A DNA stretch of 64,000 bases from Piscinibacter sp. HJYY11. GTDB taxonomy: Bacteria > Pseudomonadota > Gammaproteobacteria > Burkholderiales > Burkholderiaceae_C. Of this stretch, positions 15,096 to 21,843 are shown piece by piece. A program made the position numbers and the translations under genes. Below the pieces are notes generated by a model. The model ran no database searches. It worked only from the letters and a program-made list of their open reading frames with translations, and was not told the origin of the DNA. How positions within the stretch are numbered: position 1 is the first letter of the stretch; each line of letters starts with the position of its first letter. The stretch is from positions 1 to 64,000 of the forward strand of contig NZ_JAERQZ010000001.1 of NCBI RefSeq assembly GCF_016735515.1, given 5' to 3'.

Positions 15096-15476
15096 ATGAA
15101 GCTGTCCTCATTGCAGATTGAGCCCGAGCCACTTACAGCGTTGACCGTCGAGGCTGGCAAGTTGCTCGCGGCCGGCAAGTTCTCAGACCTTGCTGAAAGA
15201 CTGGGGTATGCAGTTGCGCTGGGGCGAAATCCGGCCACGGCGATTCAAGAAGATCTCAGATCGAGCCTTGCTGAGCTAGGAGACACGCAACTCGACTACG
15301 GCGCAGAGCCAGCAACACGGGTCAAGTACTTCAAACCAAACGACAACAATCTCTACGCCGTAGTTGAGTGCGTGTTGGCCACCACAGGCGGACACGGTGT
15401 TCTCATCGAGTTGGTTGTCTTCGGAGGAGGAAATGAATTTCATGCAACTCTTGAGCAAGTCAGCGCTGCGGCCTAA
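15096..15476 (+). CDS. hypothetical cassette protein
   Basis: A 126-residue soluble alpha/beta protein (KFSDLAERLGYAVALGRNP, then AVVECVLATTGGHGVLIELV). It starts at ATG 15096, only 6 bases after the attC, so it has little room for its own ribosome-binding site. The stop lies in the next R''. It may be an immunity-like protein by shape, but no family is recognised. Confidence 0.5.
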   Translation: MKLSSLQIEPEPLTALTVEAGKLLAAGKFSDLAERLGYAVALGRNPATAIQEDLRSSLAELGDTQLDYGAEPATRVKYFKPNDNNLYAVVECVLATTGGHGVLIELVVFGGGNEFHATLEQVSAAA

Positions 15477-15539
15477 CCCTTCCATCGAGAGGACGTCGCC
15501 CGGCAAGCCGGGCGTCGCCTCTCATGTCAAACGTTAGGC
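15472..15539 (+). repeat. attC site
   Basis: R'' GCCTAAC, centre CGTCGCCCGGCAAGCCGGGC, R' GTTAGGC (15533-15539). Confidence 0.93.
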
Positions 15540-15549
15540 GTCACTAAGC

Positions 15550-15909
15550 ATGAGCATTGCGCTCCAGTTGATCGCCAGTCTCGGGCTGCTAGTCGGCGTG
15601 TCGGCAGCAATCCTTTGGCTTGTCGAGGCAGTTTCGAAACGCATAGGCGAACGGAACACCTGGCTCCTATTCCTGGTAGCAACCCCTTCTGCGATCAGCC
15701 TGACTGCCACGCTGCTTAACTGGGAGAAGCTAGTTTGGTGGGAACGGCTCGTTTACCCTCTATCGGGACCTCTCGCAGCAGCGGCGCTTCTCTTTGTCGG
15801 CTTCGCAGCATTGAACCCCATAGATGCTGTGCTCTTGCTATGCACGCTCATTCGTTCAGGTTGGCGTGTTCTCGTGCAGCGAATCACAGGGCGGCAAAGT
15901 GACGCCTAG
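15550..15909 (+). CDS. small membrane protein (cassette gene)
   Basis: A 119-residue protein with three hydrophobic helices (LQLIASLGLLVGVSAAILWL, TWLLFLVATPSAISLTATLL, PLAAAALLFVGFAALNPIDA) and a basic C-terminal tail. Inner-membrane location is expected. No family recognised. Confidence 0.55.
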   Translation: MSIALQLIASLGLLVGVSAAILWLVEAVSKRIGERNTWLLFLVATPSAISLTATLLNWEKLVWWERLVYPLSGPLAAAALLFVGFAALNPIDAVLLLCTLIRSGWRVLVQRITGRQSDA

Positions 15910-15972
15910 CCCTTCCATCGAGAGGACCCGCCCCGGCAAGCCGGGTCGGGCCTCTTATGTCTAACGTTAGGC
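15904..15972 (+). repeat. attC site
   Basis: R'' GCCTAGC, R' GTTAGGC (15966-15972). The right arm reads CTTATGTCTAACG. Confidence 0.92.
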
Positions 15973-15985
15973 CGCGTTTAGTTCG

Positions 15986-16678
15986 ATGCTTCGATACGCT
16001 TTCCTTCTCTTTGCCACGCTCAGCGGGCTATCGGTTCAAGCGGTAGGCGCGCAGAGCCAGTGCTACGGCACAGTCAGCAACGGGCGCATCGAAAACAGCG
16101 TCAAGTTGCCAGGGAGCGGAAAAAACTTCAGCGCCTACAGCTCTCTAGGTACAACCGCCGGTCGAACTCACGTTCACTCCAAGGTCGCGGAGATCATCGT
16201 TACCGCGTATGGAGAGTTGGCGAAGAACCAGCCTTCAACTGTCTATGTGTACGGAGAAACCGGTTGGCCTGCCGGTGGTCGCCTGCGACCGCACCGAACT
16301 CACCAGAACGGCCTCTCTGTAGATTTCTTCGTCCCAGTTCGCAACGCTAAGGGGAAGTCAGTCCCACTGCCGGCAGGCGTCACGAACAAGTTGGGCTATG
16401 ACATTGAGTTCGATCAAGCTGGCAAATACAACGAATACACGATCGACTTTCCTGCGCTAGCAGAGCACCTGTACCAACTACAACGGGTGGCCCAAGCGAG
16501 GGGCGTGGGCATCTCGCTGGTCATCCTTGATTCAGCTTACCTTCCGAAGCTGTTCGCTACGGCGCGCGGTCCGCATCTTCAGAAGACACTCCCCTTCATG
16601 AAGGGCAAGCCCTGGGTTCGCCATGATGAGCACTACCACGTTGACTTCAGTGTTCCGTGCAAGCCCAATGCGGCTTAA
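15986..16678 (+). CDS. MepA-like (M74) penicillin-insensitive murein endopeptidase
   Basis: A 230-residue exported protein with a signal peptide (MLRYAFLLFATLSGLSVQA, cleaved near VGA-QS). The zinc-site motifs of the MepA family are visible as RLRPHRTHQNGLSVDFF (residues about 99-115) and RHDEHYHVDF near the C-terminus. It would cut peptide cross-links in periplasmic peptidoglycan. This is the intact copy; a 3' copy lies at 1-87 and a 5' relic at 5680-5830. A peptidoglycan hydrolase is an unusual cassette cargo. Confidence 0.85.
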   Translation: MLRYAFLLFATLSGLSVQAVGAQSQCYGTVSNGRIENSVKLPGSGKNFSAYSSLGTTAGRTHVHSKVAEIIVTAYGELAKNQPSTVYVYGETGWPAGGRLRPHRTHQNGLSVDFFVPVRNAKGKSVPLPAGVTNKLGYDIEFDQAGKYNEYTIDFPALAEHLYQLQRVAQARGVGISLVILDSAYLPKLFATARGPHLQKTLPFMKGKPWVRHDEHYHVDFSVPCKPNAA

Positions 16679-16742
16679 CCCTTCCATCGAGAGGACGTCA
16701 CCTGGCAAGCCGGGCGCCGCCTCTCATGTCAAACCGTTAGGC
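16673..16742 (+). repeat. attC site
   Basis: R'' GCTTAAC, R' GTTAGGC (16736-16742). Centre GTCACCTGGCAAGCC. Confidence 0.92.
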
Positions 16743-16747
16743 GTCAC

Positions 16748-17173
16748 ATGAACGTCATTCACTTCGGCACCGACTCCGAATACATCAAGCTAACGCTTCC
16801 TGGCTCCTACTCAAGAGAAGGTTGGGCACAGGCAAGCGTCGAAATTGCAGTGCATTGCTTTCGTGGAGAGATCAGCCCTTGGGTCGAGACAGTTGATTTC
16901 GAACTCTTCACCAAGCAACTGCGAAGCCTATATGAGTCACTGCAAGGCGAAGCCGAGTTCACACCCATTGAGCAGCAATTCACCATGAAGCTCGTCGCCA
17001 ATACAGGCGGCCATATTCAAATCACCGGAGAAGCGTGGTCACTTGCGACCTACGAAAACAGGCTGTCTTTCGTGCTAGAGCTTGACCAGTCGTACCTCTT
17101 AGCTCCGCTGAGAGTCCTAGAAGGTTTGGTAGTACGGGGTGTGCCAGGTGCCGCCTCTCATGTCAAACGCTAG
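16748..17173 (+). CDS. WapI-family-like immunity protein, fused at its end to an attC half-site
   Basis: A 141-residue protein whose pattern (EIAVHCFRGEISPWVE, FTKQLRSLYESLQGEAEF, GGHIQITGEAW, LSFVLELDQSYLLAPLRVLE) matches WapI-type immunity proteins. In other bacteria these neutralise CDI/Rhs-type tRNase toxins. The last ~15 residues (GVPGAASHVKR) are encoded by an attC right half, so the native C-terminus and left attC half have been deleted. It probably still folds. No cognate toxin is visible here. Confidence 0.6.
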   Translation: MNVIHFGTDSEYIKLTLPGSYSREGWAQASVEIAVHCFRGEISPWVETVDFELFTKQLRSLYESLQGEAEFTPIEQQFTMKLVANTGGHIQITGEAWSLATYENRLSFVLELDQSYLLAPLRVLEGLVVRGVPGAASHVKR

Positions 17174-17175
17174 GC
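17138..17175 (+). repeat. attC right half only
   Basis: GGGGTGTGCCAGGTGCC then CCTCTCATGTCAAACGCTAGGC is a right arm with R' GCTAGGC (17169-17175). R'' and the left arm are missing. The coding frame upstream runs straight through it. Confidence 0.8.
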
Positions 17176-17189
17176 GCCAGAAGTCCAAA

Positions 17190-17750
17190 ATGCGCAAGCT
17201 CGCCACTACGATCGCACTTCTCCTATGCGGCCACCTCGCTCACGCAGTTGAACTCACAGTCGTCACAGCAGGTGGCTACGTCCGGTTCAACGTGCCAGAC
17301 GATTGGCAGGTGCTCAAAGCCCAAACGAAACCACCGGTCGCAGCCATCGTTTTCCAGATAGCCAATCCCGCTGATAGCGGAACGCCTCATTCCACGAACG
17401 TCATAGTCTCCCTGTTTGCCATGGATACCGAGCAAGGAAAAGCTGCCATGTCAGAGGTTGGCAAGCAATACGGCCCCGCCGTACCGACCGTTCGCACTCA
17501 AGACGGCTGGACGACCCATTCGCAGACCACAGAGCAGCAAGGCGCCAGGTACAACGTTGTTGATGCAGTTCGCAAAGCAGCCGACGTGACTGTGTCAATA
17601 CGCTTCGCTTGGCCAGCTCTTCCGAACAATCCCGCAAACTACGACAAGTCCATGATCGATGCAATGCAAGCCGTTCAAAGATCCGTCGTAGGAGGTTTTG
17701 GGGTGCCGCCTGCAAGGCTAGGCGAAGTAATTCGCCGCCCGACTCAATGA
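17190..17750 (+). CDS. secreted hypothetical protein (cassette gene)
   Basis: A 186-residue protein with a clear signal peptide (MRKLATTIALLLCGHLAHA). The mature part is mostly beta (VRFNVPDDWQVLKAQ, STNVIVSLFAMDTE, VSIRFAWPALPNN), in a PsbP/lipoprotein-like style. No catalytic residues stand out. The frame upstream of ATG 17190 is attC DNA and should not be included. Probably periplasmic; function unknown. Confidence 0.65.
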   Translation: MRKLATTIALLLCGHLAHAVELTVVTAGGYVRFNVPDDWQVLKAQTKPPVAAIVFQIANPADSGTPHSTNVIVSLFAMDTEQGKAAMSEVGKQYGPAVPTVRTQDGWTTHSQTTEQQGARYNVVDAVRKAADVTVSIRFAWPALPNNPANYDKSMIDAMQAVQRSVVGGFGVPPARLGEVIRRPTQ

Positions 17751-17751
17751 C

Positions 17752-17820
17752 GCGTAACCATTCCATCGAGAGGACATGCCCCGGCAAGCCGGGGCATGCC
17801 TCTCATGTCAAACGTTAGAC
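17752..17820 (+). repeat. attC site
   Basis: R'' GCGTAAC, perfect inner palindrome (CATGCCCCGGCAAGCCGGGG), R' GTTAGAC (17814-17820). The reverse vapC gene ends inside R'. Confidence 0.92.
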
Positions 17821-18216
17821 GGCGGAACCCACGCAGCGCAGCCCAAGGTGCTGCTCAAAGGCATCGAAGTCACGATCGCTGTGAAGCAGTTGATGACCAC
17901 TGACGATGCACCTAGTGGCGAGCACCACATCAATGGTGCCTCGCACGGTCAAACCGAGATGGCGCAGCTTTCTGTAGTTCTTCGCTGCCTCCACGATCAC
18001 ATCTTCGCCACCAAGAACCACGAGATCCAAGCGGCCCAAAAGACGCCGAACTTCGTTGAACTCCTTGTCGAACTTGCACCCCTGGAGAACCTCCATGAAT
18101 ATGAGGTCACCAATTGCGAGCTCTTGGGAGTCAAGAAGTCCTTCAAGCAGGTCAGTCTGCGCCGTTGGTCGCCCTCTGAAGTAGTCGATCCAAACGCTCG
18201 AATCCACAAGAATCAC
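17815..18216 (-). CDS. vapC: VapC-type PIN-domain toxin (reverse cassette)
   Basis: A 133-residue PIN-domain protein with the acidic catalytic set visible: Asp5 (MILVDSSVWIDYF), Glu42 (IFMEVLQG), Asp96 (VRGTIDVVLAT) and Asp114 (LHSDRDFDAF). These residues coordinate Mg/Mn for RNA cleavage. It overlaps its antitoxin gene by 4 bases, as in a typical vapBC operon. It is transcribed against the array, so it must have its own promoter. The stop lies in the attC at 17752. Such pairs are thought to stabilise cassette arrays. Confidence 0.92.
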   Translation of the reverse strand: MILVDSSVWIDYFRGRPTAQTDLLEGLLDSQELAIGDLIFMEVLQGCKFDKEFNEVRRLLGRLDLVVLGGEDVIVEAAKNYRKLRHLGLTVRGTIDVVLATRCIVSGHQLLHSDRDFDAFEQHLGLRCVGSAV

Positions 18217-18416
18217 TTGTCACGCCTCATGGCATCGAGATCACCTTCCCAGGTAATCTTGCCGCGCAGCTTCCTAATTTCAGCTTGCTGCTTAAGCCGA
18301 AGCAAAGTCTTCAATCCAAGCTCCACGGCTTCGCGCTTGGTGCGCAAGCCAGTGGCACGCAGGGTGTCAGCCATGAGCTTGTCGTCAATCACGATGTTGG
18401 TTCGCATGATGTGCAT
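18213..18416 (-). CDS. vapB: VapB-type antitoxin
   Basis: A 67-residue protein (MRTNIVIDDKLMADTL after an MHI extension), the DUF2191/VapB start with a short beta strand and helix for DNA binding. The C-terminus (ITWEGDLDAMRRDK) is the part expected to block the PIN toxin. An internal ATG three codons later may be the true start. It lies upstream of vapC in the same operon and should autorepress it. Confidence 0.88.
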   Translation of the reverse strand: MHIMRTNIVIDDKLMADTLRATGLRTKREAVELGLKTLLRLKQQAEIRKLRGKITWEGDLDAMRRDK

Positions 18417-18450
18417 ACTTTCATTTCGGCATACACACTATACTTTGGCC
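18417..18450 (-). promoter_or_regulatory. vapBC promoter/operator region
   Basis: Directly upstream of vapB, TGCATAC and GGCATAC occur as spaced direct copies next to an AT-rich stretch (CACTATAC) that can serve as a promoter core on the minus strand. A self-contained promoter is required because the gene pair faces against the array. Confidence 0.4.
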
Positions 18451-18476
18451 GCGCGGTTAGGGCAAGGCACACCGCC

Positions 18477-18545
18477 GTCTAACCCTTCCATCGAGAGGAC
18501 GTCGCCCGGCAAGCCGGTGGCCGCCGCTCATATAAAACGTTAGCC
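18477..18545 (+). repeat. attC site
   Basis: R'' GTCTAAC, R' GTTAGCC (18539-18545). The right arm is changed to CGCTCATATAAAACG. Confidence 0.9.
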
Positions 18546-18573
18546 CACTGAAATTACGAACGGAGAACGCGTC

Positions 18574-18999
18574 GTGGCGCCTACAAAACCAAAACCTCCC
18601 GCGCATGCGACTGCCGCTGACACCACGGAAGCCGTGGACAAGTTCATGGAGACTCTCGAGCACGCCCACAAGGATGAAGTTCAGGCGATCCGAGAGCTGA
18701 TCTTGTCGGCAAGCCCCAGCGTCGCTGAAGGCATTAAATGGAACGCTCCAAGCTTCCGGACCACAGAGTACTTCGCGACGACGAACCTGCGAGAGAAGAA
18801 TGGGATCGGAATCATTCTTCACCTCGGAGCGAAAGTCAGAGAAGTAGCGCCCGGAGGCATGCCGATCGGCGATGCCAAAGGTCTGTTGCGGTGGTTAGCA
18901 AAGGACAGGGCGACGATCGTGTTCAAAGACATGCACGATCTCGATGCCAAGAAGTTGGCCTTCGTGGATGTCGTCCGTAGCTGGATCGCATACGTCTGA
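18574..18999 (+). CDS. DUF1801 (YdhG-like) protein (cassette gene)
   Basis: A 141-residue protein with DUF1801 features: VDKFMETLEHAHKDEVQAIR, EGIKWNAPSFRTTEYFA and GIGIILHLGAKVRE, ending in FVDVVRSWIAYV. DUF1801 proteins are small alpha/beta proteins of unknown biochemical role, sometimes linked to iron or metal homeostasis. The GTG start at 18574 has GGAG upstream. Confidence 0.85.
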   Translation: MAPTKPKPPAHATAADTTEAVDKFMETLEHAHKDEVQAIRELILSASPSVAEGIKWNAPSFRTTEYFATTNLREKNGIGIILHLGAKVREVAPGGMPIGDAKGLLRWLAKDRATIVFKDMHDLDAKKLAFVDVVRSWIAYV

Positions 19000-19034
19000 A
19001 GGCAAGGAGGTATTTCTATCGTGAGCACGCAGCG

Positions 19035-19103
19035 GCCTAACCCTTCCACCGAGAGGACCCGCCCCGTCAAGCCGGGGCGGGCCTCTCATGTCAAACGTTA
19101 GGC
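19035..19103 (+). repeat. attC site
   Basis: R'' GCCTAAC, R' GTTAGGC (19097-19103). Centre CCGCCCCGTCAAGCCGGGG. Confidence 0.93.
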
Positions 19104-19110
19104 CTGACCA

Positions 19111-19566
19111 ATGCTGCCCGCCGATCGAAGGTACTACGCAAAGCTCCTGAAGAAGACTCGCGAGTTCACCGTACGAATGGATCAAAAGGGGTGGTGCGAT
19201 CTCCACCACGAGCACTTCGACTGGGACGGTCGAGGTAACGCAAGCAGAGCCCATCGAATCAAGCATCTGAATGCGCTTCTTAGAGCCCTCAGAAGAGCGC
19301 GGGCCGAACTCGCAGCCTATGGTCAACCTCATCAAGTCTTCGCATACATAGATCTGGAGAACTCGGCAGACGATGCGCTGTACGTCCATACGCCGAATCC
19401 GAATGGAACAGAGTTCCCAAATCCAATCGAATCAGTATCCGTTCCAGTTCCAGCGCCGCCTCTTCTCGCCGCCAGAGTTGACACAAAGCAGTACGAAGTC
19501 CGCCGCTATAGCGGTCAAGGTGACGCCATCTACTATGTGGTTCCCCGGGTGGGCAGTGAGGCCTAA
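19111..19566 (+). CDS. hypothetical cassette protein
   Basis: A 151-residue protein with a basic helical N-terminal half (YYAKLLKKTREFTVRM, HRIKHLNALLRALRRARAEL) containing DLHHEHFDWDGRG, and a proline-rich C-terminal half ending in YYVVPRVGSEA. No motif I can name. It is the last cassette of the array. The stop overlaps the final R''. Confidence 0.55.
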   Translation: MLPADRRYYAKLLKKTREFTVRMDQKGWCDLHHEHFDWDGRGNASRAHRIKHLNALLRALRRARAELAAYGQPHQVFAYIDLENSADDALYVHTPNPNGTEFPNPIESVSVPVPAPPLLAARVDTKQYEVRRYSGQGDAIYYVVPRVGSEA

Positions 19567-19629
19567 CCCTTCCATCGAGAGAACTCGCCCCGGCAAGCCG
19601 GGTCGAGCCTCTCATGTCAAACGTTAGTT
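19561..19629 (+). repeat. terminal attC site of the array
   Basis: R'' GCCTAAC (19561-19567), consensus arms, R' GTTAGTT (19623-19629). No further attC is found to its right, so the array ends here. Confidence 0.93.
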
Positions 19630-19666
19630 CTCTTCCTTCTCCGGCTCTTCTAGTTGCCTTGAGGTG

Positions 19667-19686
19667 ATGACCGCGAAAGCGGTCAT
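19667..19686 (+). terminator. hairpin just after the array
   Basis: ATGACCGC-GAAA-GCGGTCAT is a perfect 8-bp stem with a GAAA loop, followed by TTAAG rather than a T-run. It could end array transcription or be a regulatory hairpin. The rest of 19630-19960 shows no gene. Confidence 0.4.
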
Positions 19687-19960
19687 TTAAGAGTCAGGTC
19701 TCGCTGCGTTCCGGACGGTCATTCGCTGGACGTCAGCTTGCGACGGACCAGCTCATCTCGGTGCTGGCTAGTTCAACATGGACAAGGTAGGGGTGTGGCT
19801 TTGCGGCTCCTCCATCGTCTCACGGCGTTCTCTCCGTCAAGGTCTGCGCGCGCCGCTTCGCTGTGCGCTTGCGGCCTTCGGCCGTCTGGCGAACCTGGAC
19901 GGATGCGCTGCGCCGTGAGGCGTCCGTCACGGGCAATTCCGCCCGCTTCAGGAGCTGACC

Positions 19961-20488
19961 ATGGCGACCGATCGCAATGTTCCTCGCGGTTCTTCCGTCG
20001 AATCGACCTTCCTCCTCGTACGTGACACCGCCACGGACCAATGTCGACCTGCGCAGGCTGACGAGGTGCTGCTGGCGGCGGAGCGCTTGCTGCGGCTGGC
20101 GATCCACGATCGCAGCGTGATGGATGCGCCGCGCACGGTGCGCGACTTCCTGCGCGTGCGTCTCGGCACACTCGAGCATGAGGTGTTCTCTGTCATGCTG
20201 CTCGATGCGCAGAACCGGCTGATCGAGTACGTCGAACTGTTCCGGGGCACGGTGACGCAGACATCGGTCTATCCGAGGGAGGTGGTCCGCGAGGCGCTGG
20301 TGAAGAACGCGGCCGGCGTGATCCTGGTGCACAACCACCCATCGGGCCTGTCGCAACCGTCGCGCGCGGACGAGTGCCTGACCCAGACCCTGGTCAAGGC
20401 GCTGATGCTGATCGACGTGCGTGTGCTGGATCACCTGGTGGTGACGCCTGGGCAGGTGACGTCGTTCGCAGAGAGCGGCTTGCTCTAG
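19961..20488 (+). CDS. radC: RadC/JAB-domain protein of a mobile element
   Basis: A 175-residue protein with the complete JAMM metal motif, HNHPSGLSQPSRAD (His124, His126, Asp137), preceded by a conserved glutamate region (LEHEVFSVMLLD). Short RadC homologues of this kind are standard early genes of integrative elements. The DNA-repair role once assigned to RadC is not supported, and the true function is unclear. ATG 19961 follows AGGAGCTGACC. A strong terminator follows. It marks the left part of the conjugative element. Confidence 0.9.
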   Translation: MATDRNVPRGSSVESTFLLVRDTATDQCRPAQADEVLLAAERLLRLAIHDRSVMDAPRTVRDFLRVRLGTLEHEVFSVMLLDAQNRLIEYVELFRGTVTQTSVYPREVVREALVKNAAGVILVHNHPSGLSQPSRADECLTQTLVKALMLIDVRVLDHLVVTPGQVTSFAESGLL

Positions 20489-20490
20489 GC

Positions 20491-20516
20491 AAAGGGGGCT
20501 TCGGCCTCCTTTCTTT
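20491..20516 (+). terminator. Rho-independent terminator after radC
   Basis: AAAGGGGGC-TTCG-GCCTCCTTT forms a 9-bp stem (one G-T pair) with a stable TTCG loop, followed by CTTTGC. It begins 3 bases after the radC stop. Confidence 0.75.
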
Positions 20517-21213
20517 GCATCTGAAGTGAGCCCCTGTCGGGCGTGGATCGTTGCAGCGCGTTGTGCGTGGCAGCGTGCGCCGGGGTGGACCTCGCAGTTT
20601 GTCAGCCGGTCGAGTCGAGGTGGGGAGCCGCCCTCATCGAGCCGGGCCGGGACACATGCCTGCGCTCCGTGCGGCGACGGTTTCCACCGTTGCTGTTGAC
20701 AAGCTTGTGGAGCGCGGCGCGCTGATCGCGGGGAAACGAGCAAACGGGTGGGGCGAGTCAGATCGCCCGAGAAATGATCATCGTCGTGCGGGCCGCGCGC
20801 GGCGGCCTGAAGTGATCGGGCGGGCTCGACCCCCGCGCCAGGCGAGCTGGCACGGCGTTCGCGGGGCCGCCGGCCCTCAGGACACGGGGCGGTCCCTTCG
20901 CTGCATCCGATGCGCCAGCCAGGCTGTCACACCGTCTGCGGTCGTGGGGACCTCTGAAACGCCGAGGCAGCGAACGCCGGATCAGCCCACCGCGACCCCC
21001 CTTTCGCCCCCGTCTTGGGTGAGGGGACTGCAGGGGGGATCTTCATACGGTGGGCCGGGTGACCGGCTCACCGTCATCGCTGCTGAAGGAACCGAAAGGC
21101 CACCCCACCCCCCGCCCGCCCCAGGGCGGGTGCGAGGAAGTCCAACCGAAAGGATCAGTTTGAAGGGCCCGGGTCCTGGGTCCGGCTGGTGTCTTTCGTT
21201 CAAGGAGATTTCC
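20517..21213. other. 697-bp non-coding region with hairpins upstream of ssb
   Basis: The open frame across this stretch has no good start or family resemblance. The sequence has short inverted repeats, GGTGA-CCGGC-TCACC (21058-21072) and CCCGCCC/GGGCGGG (21115-21130), and GC-rich low-complexity tracts. It may hold the promoter and leader of the ssb operon or an origin-like region. Confidence 0.4.
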
Positions 21214-21747
21214 ATGGCCAATGTTCAAGTCATCCAACGCAATGCCCGCTTCGCCGGTCCCGTGCGCCTCGAATACGTCAGCGGGCGTGATGGGCAGGTC
21301 GCCAAGGGGGTCGTGACCGCCATCAGCAATGTGCGGTGGGGCAGTGGCGAGGCGCGCGAGGAGGAGACCACGGCGATTCAATGGACGCTGTGGGGCAGGC
21401 AGGCGGAGTCCGCTGCCGGGTACCTGGGCAAGGGCAGCCGCGTCAACATCGTCGGCCGCGTGCGCAACAACAACTACGAAAAAGACGGCCAGATGGTCTA
21501 CGGCATGACCTTCACCGTCGAGGACCTCGACTACCTGGACACGAAGGCCGAAGGCGAGGCGCGACGCGGCCGCGAGCAGTCGGGAAAATCGACGAACGGC
21601 CCGATGCACAGCGCGGGTGATGTGTCGGGGTCACGTCCGGTCGCCCCGAACCGCAAGGCCGCACGTCCTTCGTCCCGCTCGGTTGCACGTCCGCCGTCCG
21701 TCACGAACGTCGCCAAGCCGGACGCCCACACGGACGTTCCGTTCTGA
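21214..21747 (+). CDS. ssb: single-stranded DNA-binding protein (element-borne)
   Basis: A 177-residue protein with an OB-fold SSB core (FAGPVRLEYVSGRDGQVAKG, TTAIQWTLWGRQAES, LGKGSRVNIVGRVRNNNYEK, GMTFTVEDLDYLDTK) and a disordered, Arg/Pro/Ser-rich linker. It ends in DVPF, close to the acidic DDDIPF-type tip used for partner recruitment. Conjugative elements often carry their own SSB to protect transferred single strands. ATG 21214 follows AAGGAGATTTCC. Confidence 0.88.
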   Translation: MANVQVIQRNARFAGPVRLEYVSGRDGQVAKGVVTAISNVRWGSGEAREEETTAIQWTLWGRQAESAAGYLGKGSRVNIVGRVRNNNYEKDGQMVYGMTFTVEDLDYLDTKAEGEARRGREQSGKSTNGPMHSAGDVSGSRPVAPNRKAARPSSRSVARPPSVTNVAKPDAHTDVPF

Positions 21748-21843
21748 GCCCGCGCTTCCCGATCACAACACGTTCCCATCCAGCGCAGCGGCGGCGTGCC
21801 GGTGACGGTGCCAGTCGCTTCGCCCAACCTCAGGAGGTTCCGC

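Noticed and set aside
1..19629. Regularly recurring ~69-bp repeats that could suggest a CRISPR array
   Set aside because: Spacing is 300-1100 bp with a gene in each interval, and the repeats are imperfect palindromes with R''/R' cores. They are attC sites.
20551..21213. N-terminal 221-codon extension of ssb
   Set aside because: Low-complexity, no family match, and a strong ribosome-binding site precedes ATG 21214.
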